A stretch of DNA of 21,785 nucleotides from NCBI GenBank assembly GCA_964564785.1, contig CAZMCT010000067.1, positions 1 to 21,785 on the forward strand, read 5' to 3'. The stretch comes from CAZMCT01 sp964564785. GTDB taxonomy: Bacteria > Planctomycetota > Phycisphaerae > UBA1845 > Fen-1342. Shown here in pieces: positions 12,137 through 20,715 of this stretch (position 1 is its first letter; the number at the start of each line of letters is the position of its first letter). The position numbers and the translations under genes are program-made. Under the pieces are notes generated by a model. That model worked only from the letters and a program-made list of their open reading frames with translations. It was not told the DNA's origin and did not search any database.

Positions 12137-13300
12137 ATGGCAGAGGCACGCGACCAGGCCCGTCCCGACGACCGCGAGGAACATCGCAAGGAAGCACTCG
12201 GCCGGGCGGTGCAGCAGATCGAGAAATCGTTCGGCAAGGGTGCGATCATGTACCTGACCGAGAAGCAGTCCGCGACCGTGGACGGGGTCTCGACCGGGTG
12301 CCTGTCGCTCGACCTGGCGTTGGGGGGTGCGGGGATTCCGCGTGGCCGGGTGGTCGAGGTGTTCGGGCCGGAATCCTCGGGCAAGACGACGCTGACGCTG
12401 CACGTGATTGCGGAGGCGCACCGGGCGGGGGGCTCGGCCGCGTTCATCGATGTCGAGCATGCGTTCGATCCGTCGTGGGCGAAGCGGCTGGGGGTGAACC
12501 TCGAAGAGCTGATGGTGAACCAGCCGTCGTGCGGCGAAGAAGCCCTGGAAATCTGCGAACTGCTGGTGCGCTCGAACGCGCTGGACGTGATCGTGGTCGA
12601 CTCGGTGGCGGCCCTGGTGCCGCGGGCGGAGCTCGAGGGGCAGATGGGGGACCAGCACGTGGGGATTCAGGCCCGGCTGATGAGCCAGGCCATGCGCAAG
12701 CTGACCGGGATTTCGAGCAAGAGCCGCACGAGCGTGCTGTTCATCAACCAGATCCGCGAGAAGATCGGCGTGATGTACGGCAGCCCGGAGACCACGCCCG
12801 GCGGTCGCGCGCTGAAGTTCTACAGCTCGCTGCGGATCGACGTGCGGCGGATCGGCATGCTCAAGGAAGGCGACCAGGTCATCGGCACGCGCGTGCGGGC
12901 GAAGGTGGTCAAGAACAAGGTCGCGCCCCCCTTTCGGGAAGCGGAGTTTGACATCCTGTTCGAGTCGGGCATCAGCCGCGAGGGCGACGTGCTCGATCTG
13001 GCGGCCGAGTGCGGCGTGGTGAACAAGAGCGGCACGTGGTTCAACTTCGGCGAGACGCGCCTGGGCCAGGGCCGTGACAACGCCCGCCAGTTCCTGCGCG
13101 ACAACCCCGAGCTGTTCGCTCAGATTCGCAACAAGGTGCTGGCGATCAAGGCCCCCCAACTCGCGGCCGCCGAGACCCAAACGCCCGCGAAGGGCCCCAG
13201 TCCCAAGGAACCTGACGAATCGACGGCGCGCCGCCCCGCGCACACCGCGGTTGCGGGCGGCAATCGCCGGCCGGTGCCCCTGGCGGCGCGCAAACGTTGA
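12137..13300 (+). CDS. recA: Recombinase RecA
   Basis: RecA forms filaments on single-stranded DNA, catalyses homologous strand exchange and activates the SOS response. The 387-residue protein has Walker A GPESSGKT (77-84), Walker B LDVIVVDSVAAL, loop L1 region ELEGQMGDQHVGIQARLMSQAMRK, and loop L2 region GVMYGSPETTPGGRALKFYSS. The start at 12137 (MAEARDQ) is chosen because GAGGAA lies 5 bases upstream, inside the five codons of the alternative ATG at 12122. The usual DAEHALDP motif reads DVEHAFDPSWAKRLG, two conservative changes. The C-terminal 55 residues are basic and Pro/Thr/Ala-rich, unlike the acidic tail of E. coli RecA. Essential motifs are all intact. Confidence 0.98.
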   Translation: MAEARDQARPDDREEHRKEALGRAVQQIEKSFGKGAIMYLTEKQSATVDGVSTGCLSLDLALGGAGIPRGRVVEVFGPESSGKTTLTLHVIAEAHRAGGSAAFIDVEHAFDPSWAKRLGVNLEELMVNQPSCGEEALEICELLVRSNALDVIVVDSVAALVPRAELEGQMGDQHVGIQARLMSQAMRKLTGISSKSRTSVLFINQIREKIGVMYGSPETTPGGRALKFYSSLRIDVRRIGMLKEGDQVIGTRVRAKVVKNKVAPPFREAEFDILFESGISREGDVLDLAAECGVVNKSGTWFNFGETRLGQGRDNARQFLRDNPELFAQIRNKVLAIKAPQLAAAETQTPAKGPSPKEPDESTARRPAHTAVAGGNRRPVPLAARKR

Positions 13301-13552
13301 TCGCGGGTTCCACGATCGCGTGGCGCAGGGCACACGAAGCACGGGGGGGGCGGCGGCCTTGCGCAGAGTCGCGGTTATTGCCCGCGCGCCCGCGGCCGGT
13401 CGGATAACGTCCGCGAGCGGTGGCCGCGCAGGCGTTGCGCATGGGACCCGTCGGCGTGCTGATGTGACACTGTGGGGATGTCGAAGTACCCGGCGAGCGC
13501 GGCCGGGCGGGCGGAGGGCCCGGACGGCCGGCGACTCCCGAGGACTAACCGC

Positions 13553-14722
13553 ATGAGGTTCGCTCCGTCGCCTGTTCGGGCGCGTGATCTGGTCGTGCGC
13601 GGGCTCTGGCCGCTGTGGCTGGCGGCCGCTGCGGCGTTTCTGTGTTCGGCGGTGCTGGCCCCGCGGGCGGCGCGCGGTTTCGAGCCGCCGGCCCCCGGCG
13701 GGCCGGGGCTGGCCCAACTCGAGGAGCTCCAGCGCACGTTTCAGGAACTGGTCGAGCAGGTGGCGCCGGGTGTGGTGGGGATCCGCGCGGTGCGCCCGGT
13801 GAGCAGCGACGACCCGGAGACACCGCTACAGGTCGTGATCAACGGCAGCGGTACCGTGCTGGCGGAGCGCGGCCTGATCCTGACCAACGAACATGTCATC
13901 CAGGGTGCGACGGAGATCGACGTGCTGTTTTGGGACGGTCAACGGCTCCGCGCAACCGTCCGCGCGTCGGACTCCCGGAGCGACCTGGCGGTGCTCGAGG
14001 TTCCCCGCGACGGCCTGCGGCCGGTCTCGGCCTGCGACTGGAGCACCATCGCCCGCGGCCAGTGGGTGCTCGTGCTCGGCAATCCGTTCGGGCTCGGACT
14101 CGACGGCCAGCTCAGCGCCTCGGTCGGCATCATCGCCAACCTGGGCCGCCAGCTCCCGGGGCTCGGCGAGGTCGATGACCGTTTTTACTACGACATGATC
14201 CAGATCACCGCCCCGATCAACCCGGGCAACAGTGGCGGGCCGCTGTTCAACCTGCGTGGTGAACTGGTCGGCGTCGTGACGGCCATGCATACGCGGGCCC
14301 CGGCCGACGAGGGGGCCGGTTTCGCCGTTCCCATGACGCCCGGTCGCCTCCGGATCATCGAGCAGCTCGCGGCCGGGCGGTCGATCACCTACGGATACCT
14401 GGGCGTGACGGTCCGCGCTCTCCAGGCGGCCGAGCGCGCGACACTGGCGGTGGCCGGCGGTGCGGTGGTCGACGCGGTCGAGCCGGACGGCCCGGCCGCA
14501 CACGCCGGGGTCCAACCGGGCGACATCGTGGTCAGTTTCGATCGTCAGTCGGTCCGGGGCCCCAGCCACCTGGCCGAACTCGTCGGGCAGACATTGGTAG
14601 GGGCAACGGTTCGTCTCGAGTTGCTGCGCGGCGGCGCGCCGACCGAGTTGACGGTCGTCATCGGCGAGCGCAACCTCGCGGGGGTCGTGCGGCTGCGCGA
14701 GACCGCCGCCACGCCGCGCTGA
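13553..14722 (+). CDS. HtrA/DegP-like serine protease with one PDZ domain
   Basis: A 389-residue exported serine endopeptidase of the HtrA (S1C) family, expected in the periplasm. A hydrophobic signal or anchor segment spans about 16-40 (LWPLWLAAAAAFLCSAVLA). The trypsin-fold domain covers about 60-275, with the triad H114 (TNEHV), D144 (SDLAVLEV) and S227 (NPGNSGGPLFNL). One PDZ domain follows at about 281-380, with the GYLGV carboxylate-binding-like loop and AGVQPGDIVVSF. The start at 13553 has GAGGA about 9 bases upstream; the frame is open further upstream (to 13472) but that part looks non-coding. It is the first of three trypsin-fold genes in the same direction and lies 252 bp after recA. 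Confidence 0.94.
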   Translation: MRFAPSPVRARDLVVRGLWPLWLAAAAAFLCSAVLAPRAARGFEPPAPGGPGLAQLEELQRTFQELVEQVAPGVVGIRAVRPVSSDDPETPLQVVINGSGTVLAERGLILTNEHVIQGATEIDVLFWDGQRLRATVRASDSRSDLAVLEVPRDGLRPVSACDWSTIARGQWVLVLGNPFGLGLDGQLSASVGIIANLGRQLPGLGEVDDRFYYDMIQITAPINPGNSGGPLFNLRGELVGVVTAMHTRAPADEGAGFAVPMTPGRLRIIEQLAAGRSITYGYLGVTVRALQAAERATLAVAGGAVVDAVEPDGPAAHAGVQPGDIVVSFDRQSVRGPSHLAELVGQTLVGATVRLELLRGGAPTELTVVIGERNLAGVVRLRETAATPR

Positions 14723-14789
14723 TCGGCACGCGAGGGGGTCTTGGGCCATCTCGCGAGCCGAAGCCGCATCGACCGCGAACCGCTTGCGG

Positions 14790-14818
14790 TTGTCGGGCGG
14801 AGATTCGTGCGCTATAAG
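14790..14818 (+). promoter_or_regulatory. Promoter candidate for the four-PDZ HtrA gene
   Basis: TTGTCG (14790-14795) and TATAAG (14813-14818) are separated by 17 bases, a good sigma-70 layout with five of six matches in the -10 box. Transcription would start near 14825, about 47 bases before the ATG at 14872. The gene may thus be transcribed apart from the upstream protease. Confidence 0.5.
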
Positions 14819-14871
14819 AGTCTGCGTTCGTTCACAGCCGGGGCCGCCGGGTTTGGCCAGAGAGGTCACGC

Positions 14872-17112
14872 ATGCCGCACTACGAAATGCTGAGGCGCCT
14901 CGGGAGCCTCGTTCTATTGCTTGCGTCGGCGAATGGCAGTGCGTTGCCGGCGGTTTCGGCCCTCGACGAGCGCAGCCGCCCGTTGAAAGAGGAGACAGGC
15001 GCCGAGGGAGTAGCTGCCGGCGCGGCCGTGATGGTGGATGGTCGCCGAGCCAGCTCGCTCTCTCAACGGGGGGGTGGGGGTTCGGCGACGCAGGACGCGG
15101 ACCGGCTGCGCGAGGACGTGCGGGCGTTGTTCGCGACGGCCCGCGAACGCGTTTTTCCCGCGCTGGTCAACATCCACGTCGTGACGGTGAACTACTGGGG
15201 CGGAAAGGAAAAGAAGGACGAGTCGGTCGGGAGTGGGACGATCATCTCACCCGAGGGGCACGTCGTGACGAACCAGCACGTCACGGCCAATGGCAAGCGG
15301 TTCCGATGCACGCTGACCGACAAGCGTGAGCTGAGTGCGACGCTCGTGGGCGAAGACCCGCTGACCGATCTCGCGGTGCTGAAGCTGAACCTTGACGAGC
15401 TCGGCGCGGAGCGGACGGTGCCGGTGGCGGTGTTCGGCGATTCCGACGCGCTGGAGCTGGGCGACTACGTGATGGCGATGGGCTCGCCGTTCGCGCTGTC
15501 GCGCTCGATCACGCTGGGGATCGTGTCGAACACCGAGCGTGTCTTCGGTCGCGAGTTCGGCGGCGATGAAGTCGAGGAGCTGGAGCTGAACGAGGGCCAG
15601 CGGACCGGGCTGTTCACGAACTGGATTCAGCACGACGCCGCGATCAACCCGGGCAACAGCGGCGGGCCGCTGGTGAACCTCAAGGGCGAGGTGGTGGGCG
15701 TGAACGAGCTGGGTGGCTCGCAGATGGCGTTCGCGATCCCGAGCAATCTGGCGCGGGCGGTCGTCGCGGCCCTCGTACAGCACGGCGAGGTGCCGCGCAG
15801 CGACATCGGCGTGAGCTTCAAGGCGATTCAGCGTACCGGCCACGATGAGGGCGTGCTGATCAACTCGATTACGAAAGACAGTCCCGCCGCGCGGGCCGGC
15901 TTGCGGGCCGGGGACGTGATCCTCGCGATGGACGACGTGCCCGTGACGGTCCGCTTCATCGAGCAGGTGCCGGCGCTGCTCAAGCGCATCGCCGATCTGC
16001 CGATCGGCGCGACGATCAAGGTCACGTACCGTCGCAACGGCAGCGTTGCGGACACGCGGGTCACGACCGCGCGCCTCGGCAAGGACCGCGGGGACGAGGC
16101 CGCCTTTCGCGGCTGGGGACTGGCCGGCATGGACATCACGCCCAAGATGGCCGAGGACCGCCGGCTCGAACACGCCGCCGGCGTGCTGATCACGAGTGTT
16201 CGGTCCGGCGGGCCGGCGGCGACGGCCGCGCCCCCCCTCGCACCCGACGATGTTTTGCGGGCGGTCGACGGCCGGCCGGTCAGCGACCTGGCGGCGCTGA
16301 TCGCGGTCTATCGCGAAATGGTGGACCGCAAGCCGCTGCCCGAGTTCCTGCTGCTGGAGTTCGACCGGGGCGGAGAGAACCAGTTGACGCTGCTGCGGCC
16401 GCGGCCGGATAAGGAGGTTGATCCGCCGCGCGAGCTGCGGAAAGCGTGGATTGGCGTGGCCACCCAGCCGATCCTGCGTGAGCTGGCGGCGAAGCTGGGA
16501 TACGCGGACCGCACGGGATTCCGCATCACGCGGGTCTATCCCGGAACGCGGGCGGCGGAGAGCGGGCTGCGGGTGGGGGACGTGGTGGTGGCACTGAACG
16601 GTGAGCCGCTGGCGCTGCGCGGGATGCAGGACGCGGGGCTGCTGGCGCGACAGGTGCGACGGCTGGAGATCGACGAGCCGGCGACCCTGACGGTGCTGCG
16701 GGCCGATGGGCCGGTCGATGTTACCGTCACGCTCGAGCCGACGCGGCTGACGGCCGAGGAGGTCCGCCGCGAGCGCAATCGCGACTTCGAGCTGACCGTC
16801 CGCGAGCTGACGTTTTTCGACCGCGACGAGAACCGCTGGGGCGACGACGTCACGGGTGTGCTGGTGGAGCAAGTCGAGGGCGCCGGCTGGGCCGGGCTCG
16901 GCGGCATCGAGAGCGGCGACCTGATCCAACAGATCGATGGCCGCGCTGTCCCCGACATTGATGAGTACCGCAAAGTCATGGAGGACGTCACGCAGCGAAA
17001 GCCGCAGCGGGTCGTGTTCGTCGTGCTGCGCGGTGTGCGGACACACTTTCATTTCGTCGAACCGGAATGGGTGCCGGAGACCCGCCAGGCAGCCGCGAGC
17101 GAAGCTCCGTAG
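14872..17112 (+). CDS. HtrA/DegP-like serine protease with four PDZ domains
   Basis: A 746-residue exported S1C protease, far longer than typical DegP (about 450). A signal peptide (LGSLVLLLASANGSALPAVSA) covers the first 30 residues. A low-complexity linker at about 35-75 is encoded by a degenerate copy of the dispersed repeat. The protease domain spans about 80-300, with H136 (TNQHV), D166 (LTDLAVLKL) and S263 (NPGNSGGPLVNL), all intact. Four PDZ-like domains follow at about 305-400, 415-510, 525-620 and 640-730, marked by AGLRAGDVIL, APDDVLRAVDGRPV, SGLRVGDVVVALNG and ESGDLIQQIDG. The start at 14872 has GAGAGG about 7 bases upstream. Extra PDZ domains normally bind substrate termini or regulate activity; the substrate is unknown. 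Two further trypsin-fold genes flank it. Confidence 0.95.
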   Translation: MPHYEMLRRLGSLVLLLASANGSALPAVSALDERSRPLKEETGAEGVAAGAAVMVDGRRASSLSQRGGGGSATQDADRLREDVRALFATARERVFPALVNIHVVTVNYWGGKEKKDESVGSGTIISPEGHVVTNQHVTANGKRFRCTLTDKRELSATLVGEDPLTDLAVLKLNLDELGAERTVPVAVFGDSDALELGDYVMAMGSPFALSRSITLGIVSNTERVFGREFGGDEVEELELNEGQRTGLFTNWIQHDAAINPGNSGGPLVNLKGEVVGVNELGGSQMAFAIPSNLARAVVAALVQHGEVPRSDIGVSFKAIQRTGHDEGVLINSITKDSPAARAGLRAGDVILAMDDVPVTVRFIEQVPALLKRIADLPIGATIKVTYRRNGSVADTRVTTARLGKDRGDEAAFRGWGLAGMDITPKMAEDRRLEHAAGVLITSVRSGGPAATAAPPLAPDDVLRAVDGRPVSDLAALIAVYREMVDRKPLPEFLLLEFDRGGENQLTLLRPRPDKEVDPPRELRKAWIGVATQPILRELAAKLGYADRTGFRITRVYPGTRAAESGLRVGDVVVALNGEPLALRGMQDAGLLARQVRRLEIDEPATLTVLRADGPVDVTVTLEPTRLTAEEVRRERNRDFELTVRELTFFDRDENRWGDDVTGVLVEQVEGAGWAGLGGIESGDLIQQIDGRAVPDIDEYRKVMEDVTQRKPQRVVFVVLRGVRTHFHFVEPEWVPETRQAAASEAP
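14985..15075. repeat. Degenerate copy C of the dispersed repeat, inside the HtrA reading frame
   Basis: The segment has the same order of blocks as copies A and B: GACAGGCGCCGAGGGAG (compare GACCGGCACCGAGGGAG in copy A), then GCCGAGCCAGCTCGCTCTCTCAACGG (compare GCGGAGCCAGCCCCTTTCTCAATGG), each stretch written here in under 30 bases for comparison of blocks. The antisense translations also align (AGSATIHHHG with AGSAATHPCG of copy B). It is in frame and encodes the linker between signal peptide and protease domain. Confidence 0.5.
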
Positions 17113-17144
17113 CAGCCGGCCCCCTGTACCGGCCGGCCCCGTAG

Positions 17145-17165
17145 CGGCCGGCGGGCCGCCGGCCG
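17145..17165. terminator. GC hairpin between HtrA and pseudoprotease genes
   Basis: CGGCCGGC (17145-17152) pairs perfectly with GCCGGCCG (17158-17165) around a 5-base loop. It lies in the 75 bp gap between the two genes. There is no U run, so it may be an mRNA-processing or attenuating hairpin rather than a full terminator. A related GTAGCAGCCGGC / GTAGCGGCCGGC pair precedes it as an imperfect tandem repeat. Confidence 0.4.
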
Positions 17166-17187
17166 ACGCACCGATCAGGAGTGTACG

Positions 17188-18042
17188 ATGATTCGCCCAA
17201 CCACGTTGTTGTTGGTCACGCTGCTCGCGGCCACCGGCCGCGCAGACGACGAGTCGCTTGCCCGGCAGCGCGAGTACGAGGCGGTTCGGGCGGCGCACGG
17301 CCCGGCGCTGGTGACGATCCGTTATGTGCAGAAAACTCAGGCCCGCTTCGGCGATTTCGAGGGCGAGAACGAGATCAACGGCGTGCTGGTGGCCCCGGAC
17401 GGCCTGGTTCTCTGCTCAAACACGCTGCTCGGCGGCGGCCGGCGCGGCGGACGGTCGGTTCCGTCCGAGATCAAGGTGCTGATGGGCGGCGACCCGGTCG
17501 GACTCGACGCCACGTTCATCGCGCGCGATACGGAGCTCGACCTGGCGTGGCTCAAGATCAAGAATCCGCCCGCCGCGGCCCTGCCGTTCGTCGAGCTGAC
17601 GCCCCCCGCCGAGAACGCCGTGAAAGCCCAGCTCGGCCAGCGCGTGCTTGCGCTGGGTGTCATGGGCCGGTTCTTCGGCCAGGTCGTCCTGGTGACCGAC
17701 GGAATCGTCGCCGGCCGCACGCACAAGCCGCGCGAGCTGTACGTCGTTCGCGGCAACCTCGACACCGATCCCGGCCTGCCGGTCTTCACCACCTCGGGGC
17801 AGGTGGTGGGCGTCGCGACGATCCAGCAGCCGGACGAGGACGAGCTCGCGGGCAACACGGCCAACCTGGTGGCCCGCGGCCGGGGCCTGATCCTGCCGGC
17901 CGGGACGGTGGCCCGGGCGACGGCGCGGGCCCGCGAGCTGGAAAAAGCGGGCGTGAAGGTCGAGCCGGCCCCGGAAGCGCCAAGGGCCGAATCGCCGAAC
18001 GTGCGGGAGCGGGCGGAGGACGAGCCGGGGGACATCGAGTGA
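17188..18042 (+). CDS. Trypsin-fold HtrA-like protein lacking the catalytic Ser and His (pseudoprotease)
   Basis: A 284-residue exported protein with a signal peptide (MIRPTTLLLVTLLAATGRA) and a body that follows the HtrA protease domain strand by strand. INGVLVAPDGLVLCSNTLLGG corresponds to the segment that normally ends in TNxHV; the His position is occupied by Leu80. TELDLAWLKI keeps the Asp (D118). The NPGNSGGPVF active-site loop has become DPGLPVF, with the Ser and neighbouring residues deleted. It should therefore not cleave peptide bonds. No PDZ domain is present, and the last 45 residues are charged and Pro-rich. AGGAG lies about 8 bases before the ATG at 17188. It follows the four-PDZ HtrA by 75 bp, so it may partner or regulate it; that role is inferred. 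Confidence 0.85.
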   Translation: MIRPTTLLLVTLLAATGRADDESLARQREYEAVRAAHGPALVTIRYVQKTQARFGDFEGENEINGVLVAPDGLVLCSNTLLGGGRRGGRSVPSEIKVLMGGDPVGLDATFIARDTELDLAWLKIKNPPAAALPFVELTPPAENAVKAQLGQRVLALGVMGRFFGQVVLVTDGIVAGRTHKPRELYVVRGNLDTDPGLPVFTTSGQVVGVATIQQPDEDELAGNTANLVARGRGLILPAGTVARATARARELEKAGVKVEPAPEAPRAESPNVRERAEDEPGDIE

Positions 18043-18051
18043 CGCGGACGG

Positions 18052-19236
18052 CTAGGGCGCGAGCGCTTGCTCGAGATCGGCGATCAGGTCGTCGGCGTCC
18101 TCGATGCCGACGCTGAGCCTCACGAGGCCGTCGACGATGCCGATCCGCTCGCGCACGTCGCGCGGCATCGACGCGTGCGTCATGATCGCGGGATAGTTCG
18201 CCAGCGACTCGACGCCCCCCAGGCTTTCGGCGCAGGCGAACAGCCGCGTGCGCGACATGAAGCGCCGGGCGGCCGCAGCGCCGCCGCGAAGCACGACGGT
18301 GACCATCCCTCCGAAGCCGGCCATCTGACGCCGGGCGAGTTCGTGTTCGGGGTGGGCCGGCAGACCGGGGTAGATGACGCGCTCGAACTCGGGCCGGGCG
18401 GCCGCCCACGCCGCGATTCGGCCGGCGTTCACACCGTGCTGAACCATGCGGAGTGCGAGGGTTTTGATTCCGCGGTGCGCGAGATAGCAGTCGAAGGGCC
18501 CGGGGACGCCACCGGCGGCGTTCTGGAAGAAGCGGATCGGCTCGAGGAGGCGTGCGTCGGCCGCGACGAGCGCTCCACCGATCACGTCGGAGTGGCCGCC
18601 GAGGTACTTGGTGGTGCTGTGCAGGACCAGGTCGGCGCCGCGCTCGAGCGGGCGCTGGAGCGCGGGTGTGGCGAAGGTGTTGTCGACAAGAAGCAGCGGG
18701 CGGGCGGGCAGCCAGGGGCGCTCCGCGGTGCCGGGCGGAATGGCGCAGGCGCGCAGGGCCTCGGCGACGGCGGTGATATCGAGCAGGCGGAGCATGGGGT
18801 TGGTCGGGGTCTCGATCCACACTAGGCGGGTCGTCGGGTCGACCAGCGCGGCCAGCGCGTCGGGGGTGTTCTGGTCGGCGTAGCGGATAACCAGTCCCCA
18901 GGGGCGGAAGATGCGCTCGAACAGCCGATAGGTCCCGCCGTAGAGATCGCCGTAGGCCACCAGCGAGTCGCCCGGGCGGAGCAGGGCGCCGACGGCGGCG
19001 TTGGTGGCCGCCAGCCCGGACGCGAAGGCACACGCTCCGGCGCCGCTCTCGATCGCGGTCAGGCAGGTCTCGAGCGCGCGGCGCGTCGGATTGTCCGAGC
19101 GCGAGTACTCGAAGCCCTTGTGCTCGCCGGGAGCGGCCTGAGTGTATGTCGTCGTGACGTGGATCGGCGGGATCGTCGCCCCGGTGCCGGGGTCGGGGTC
19201 CTGGCCGACGTGAATGGCCTTCGTTGAAAAACGCAT
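18052..19236 (-). CDS. Cystathionine gamma-lyase/synthase family PLP enzyme
   Basis: A 394-residue member of the Cys/Met metabolism PLP-dependent family. Beside a cystathionine beta-synthase it most likely cleaves cystathionine to cysteine, 2-oxobutyrate and ammonia (reverse transsulfuration). Cystathionine gamma-synthase is the main alternative, since sequence motifs alone do not separate them. Visible motifs are EYSRSDNPTR (44-53), FASGLAATNA (71-80), IETPTNPMLR, VDNTFATP and the PLP-lysine segment LHSTTKYLGGHSD with K210. A short insert (about 166-180, PPGTAERPWLPARP) lies before VDNTFATP. The start at 19236 (MRFSTKAIHVG) has a weak GGA upstream; ATG 19248 is also possible. It lies 58 bp after the beta-synthase gene on the same strand, so the two are probably cotranscribed. 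Confidence 0.92.
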   Translation of the reverse strand: MRFSTKAIHVGQDPDPGTGATIPPIHVTTTYTQAAPGEHKGFEYSRSDNPTRRALETCLTAIESGAGACAFASGLAATNAAVGALLRPGDSLVAYGDLYGGTYRLFERIFRPWGLVIRYADQNTPDALAALVDPTTRLVWIETPTNPMLRLLDITAVAEALRACAIPPGTAERPWLPARPLLLVDNTFATPALQRPLERGADLVLHSTTKYLGGHSDVIGGALVAADARLLEPIRFFQNAAGGVPGPFDCYLAHRGIKTLALRMVQHGVNAGRIAAWAAARPEFERVIYPGLPAHPEHELARRQMAGFGGMVTVVLRGGAAAARRFMSRTRLFACAESLGGVESLANYPAIMTHASMPRDVRERIGIVDGLVRLSVGIEDADDLIADLEQALAP

Positions 19237-19294
19237 GGGTGAATCCATCGGTGGCGGAGCAAATCCCGCGCCGATCTCGGTCACTCGTTCCCGG

Positions 19295-20674
19295 TCATCG
19301 CTTGTCTTTGCCCGGCTCCTGGCCGCGATTCCAGAACTCCACGAGATCGATCCGGGTGATGATACCGGCAATTCTTCCGGCGCGCCGCACCAGCACGCCG
19401 GTGCAGCCCGACATCAGTATCCGGTACACTTCGTCGAGCGACGTCTCACTCTGGACTTCCGGCAGCGGCCGGGCCATCACCGCGCGCAGCTTCGTGCCGC
19501 GGTGCGCCGGGTCCTCGTGCAGCAGTCGCGCTAGCGTCACCTCCTGGATCGCGCCGGCCGAACGGCCCTGTTCCAGGACGGGGATCTGCGAAATCGCCTG
19601 CCGCCCGCACAACTCGATCGCGTCCTGCACGGTGTCCTCCGGCGACAGTGCCAGCAGCGGCCGGTCGCCCTGAAGCGCGAGCACGTCGCCCGCGGTTGCG
19701 CGCCGCGGGGGTGCGTCGAGCGCGAAGCCGTTGGCGCGCATCCACTCATCGTCGTACAGCCGGCTCAGATAGTTCCGCCCCGTGTCCGGCAGGATCGCGA
19801 CGACCAGGTCCGCCTCGGTCAGGCGTTCGGCATACCGCAGCGCCGCCGCGACCGCGGTGCCCGACGAGCCGCCGACGAGCAGCCCCTCTTCCCGCGCCAG
19901 CCGCCGGGCCGTGACAAACGAATCGCGGTCGGAAACCCGCACCCAGTCGTCCACCACGTTCGTGTTCAGCGTCTTTGGCACGTAATCTTCACCGATGCCT
20001 TCCACCTTCCAGCTCTTGGGACTGTCGCCCGACAGCACCGAGCCCTCCGGGTCGGCCGCAACCACCCGCACCCGCGGGTTGCGCTCTTTCAGGTATCGGC
20101 CGACGCCGGTAATCGTGCCGCCCGTGCCGATCCCTGCCACCAGGCAGGTGACGCGCCCGGAACTCTGCTCCCAGATCTCCGGCCCGGTGGTCCGATAGTG
20201 CATCTCGGGGTTGGCCAAGTTCGAGAACTGGTCCGGTCGCCAGGCGTGCGGGACCTCGTTCAACAGCCGGTTGGCCACGCCGTTGTAGCTTTCGGGCGAG
20301 TCGGGCGGAACGTTCGTCGGCACGATGACCACCTCGGCCCCGTACGCCCGCAGCAGGCTGATCTTGTCGCCGCTCATCTTGTCCGGCAGCACGAAGATGC
20401 AGCGGTAGCCCTTGATGGCAGCCGCCAGCGCCAGCCCGATGCCCGTGTTTCCGGCCGTAGCTTCGATGATCGTGGTGACGCCGGGCGTGATCTGGCCGGC
20501 CTGTTCGGCCTGCTCCACCATTGCCCAGGCGATACGGTCCTTGATGCTGCCGCCGGGGTTGACGAACTCGACCTTGCCGTAGACGGGGCACGGCAGCCCG
20601 GCCGCCACACGGCGCAGTCGCACCAGTGGCGTGCGGCCGATGGCTTCGAGCACCGTTTCGTGCATGGTCGTCAT
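19295..20674 (-). CDS. Cystathionine beta-synthase
   Basis: A 459-residue PLP enzyme that condenses serine (or a serine derivative) with homocysteine to form cystathionine, the first reverse transsulfuration step. The catalytic core has the PLP lysine K45 in NPGGSIKDR, the substrate loop EATAGNTGIGLA (71-82), the glycine-rich phosphate cradle GIGTGGTITGVGRYL and GGSSGTAVAAAL. The C-terminal 130 residues hold a pair of CBS domains (about 330-445), as in eukaryotic and many bacterial CBS proteins, which often bind adenosyl ligands. The haem-binding N-terminal extension of animal enzymes is absent. The start at 20674 (MTTMHETVLE) is chosen by homology; ATG 20665 is nine bases downstream. The L,D-transpeptidase stop lies 41 bp upstream. 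Confidence 0.94.
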   Translation of the reverse strand: MTTMHETVLEAIGRTPLVRLRRVAAGLPCPVYGKVEFVNPGGSIKDRIAWAMVEQAEQAGQITPGVTTIIEATAGNTGIGLALAAAIKGYRCIFVLPDKMSGDKISLLRAYGAEVVIVPTNVPPDSPESYNGVANRLLNEVPHAWRPDQFSNLANPEMHYRTTGPEIWEQSSGRVTCLVAGIGTGGTITGVGRYLKERNPRVRVVAADPEGSVLSGDSPKSWKVEGIGEDYVPKTLNTNVVDDWVRVSDRDSFVTARRLAREEGLLVGGSSGTAVAAALRYAERLTEADLVVAILPDTGRNYLSRLYDDEWMRANGFALDAPPRRATAGDVLALQGDRPLLALSPEDTVQDAIELCGRQAISQIPVLEQGRSAGAIQEVTLARLLHEDPAHRGTKLRAVMARPLPEVQSETSLDEVYRILMSGCTGVLVRRAGRIAGIITRIDLVEFWNRGQEPGKDKR

Positions 20675-20715
20675 CCCGGCTCGTCGAGGACCCTGCGAAA
20701 CGATTCTAGCGTGGG

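Noticed and set aside
13391..13428. Inverted repeat CGCGGCC...GGCCGCG downstream of recA, considered as a terminator
   Set aside because: The 24-base loop and absence of a T run make it weak; such pairs occur by chance at this G+C.
15247..17298. 683-codon minus-strand open frame antisense to the four-PDZ HtrA gene
   Set aside because: The sense strand encodes an unmistakable HtrA with intact triad and PDZ domains; the antisense product has no recognisable domain.
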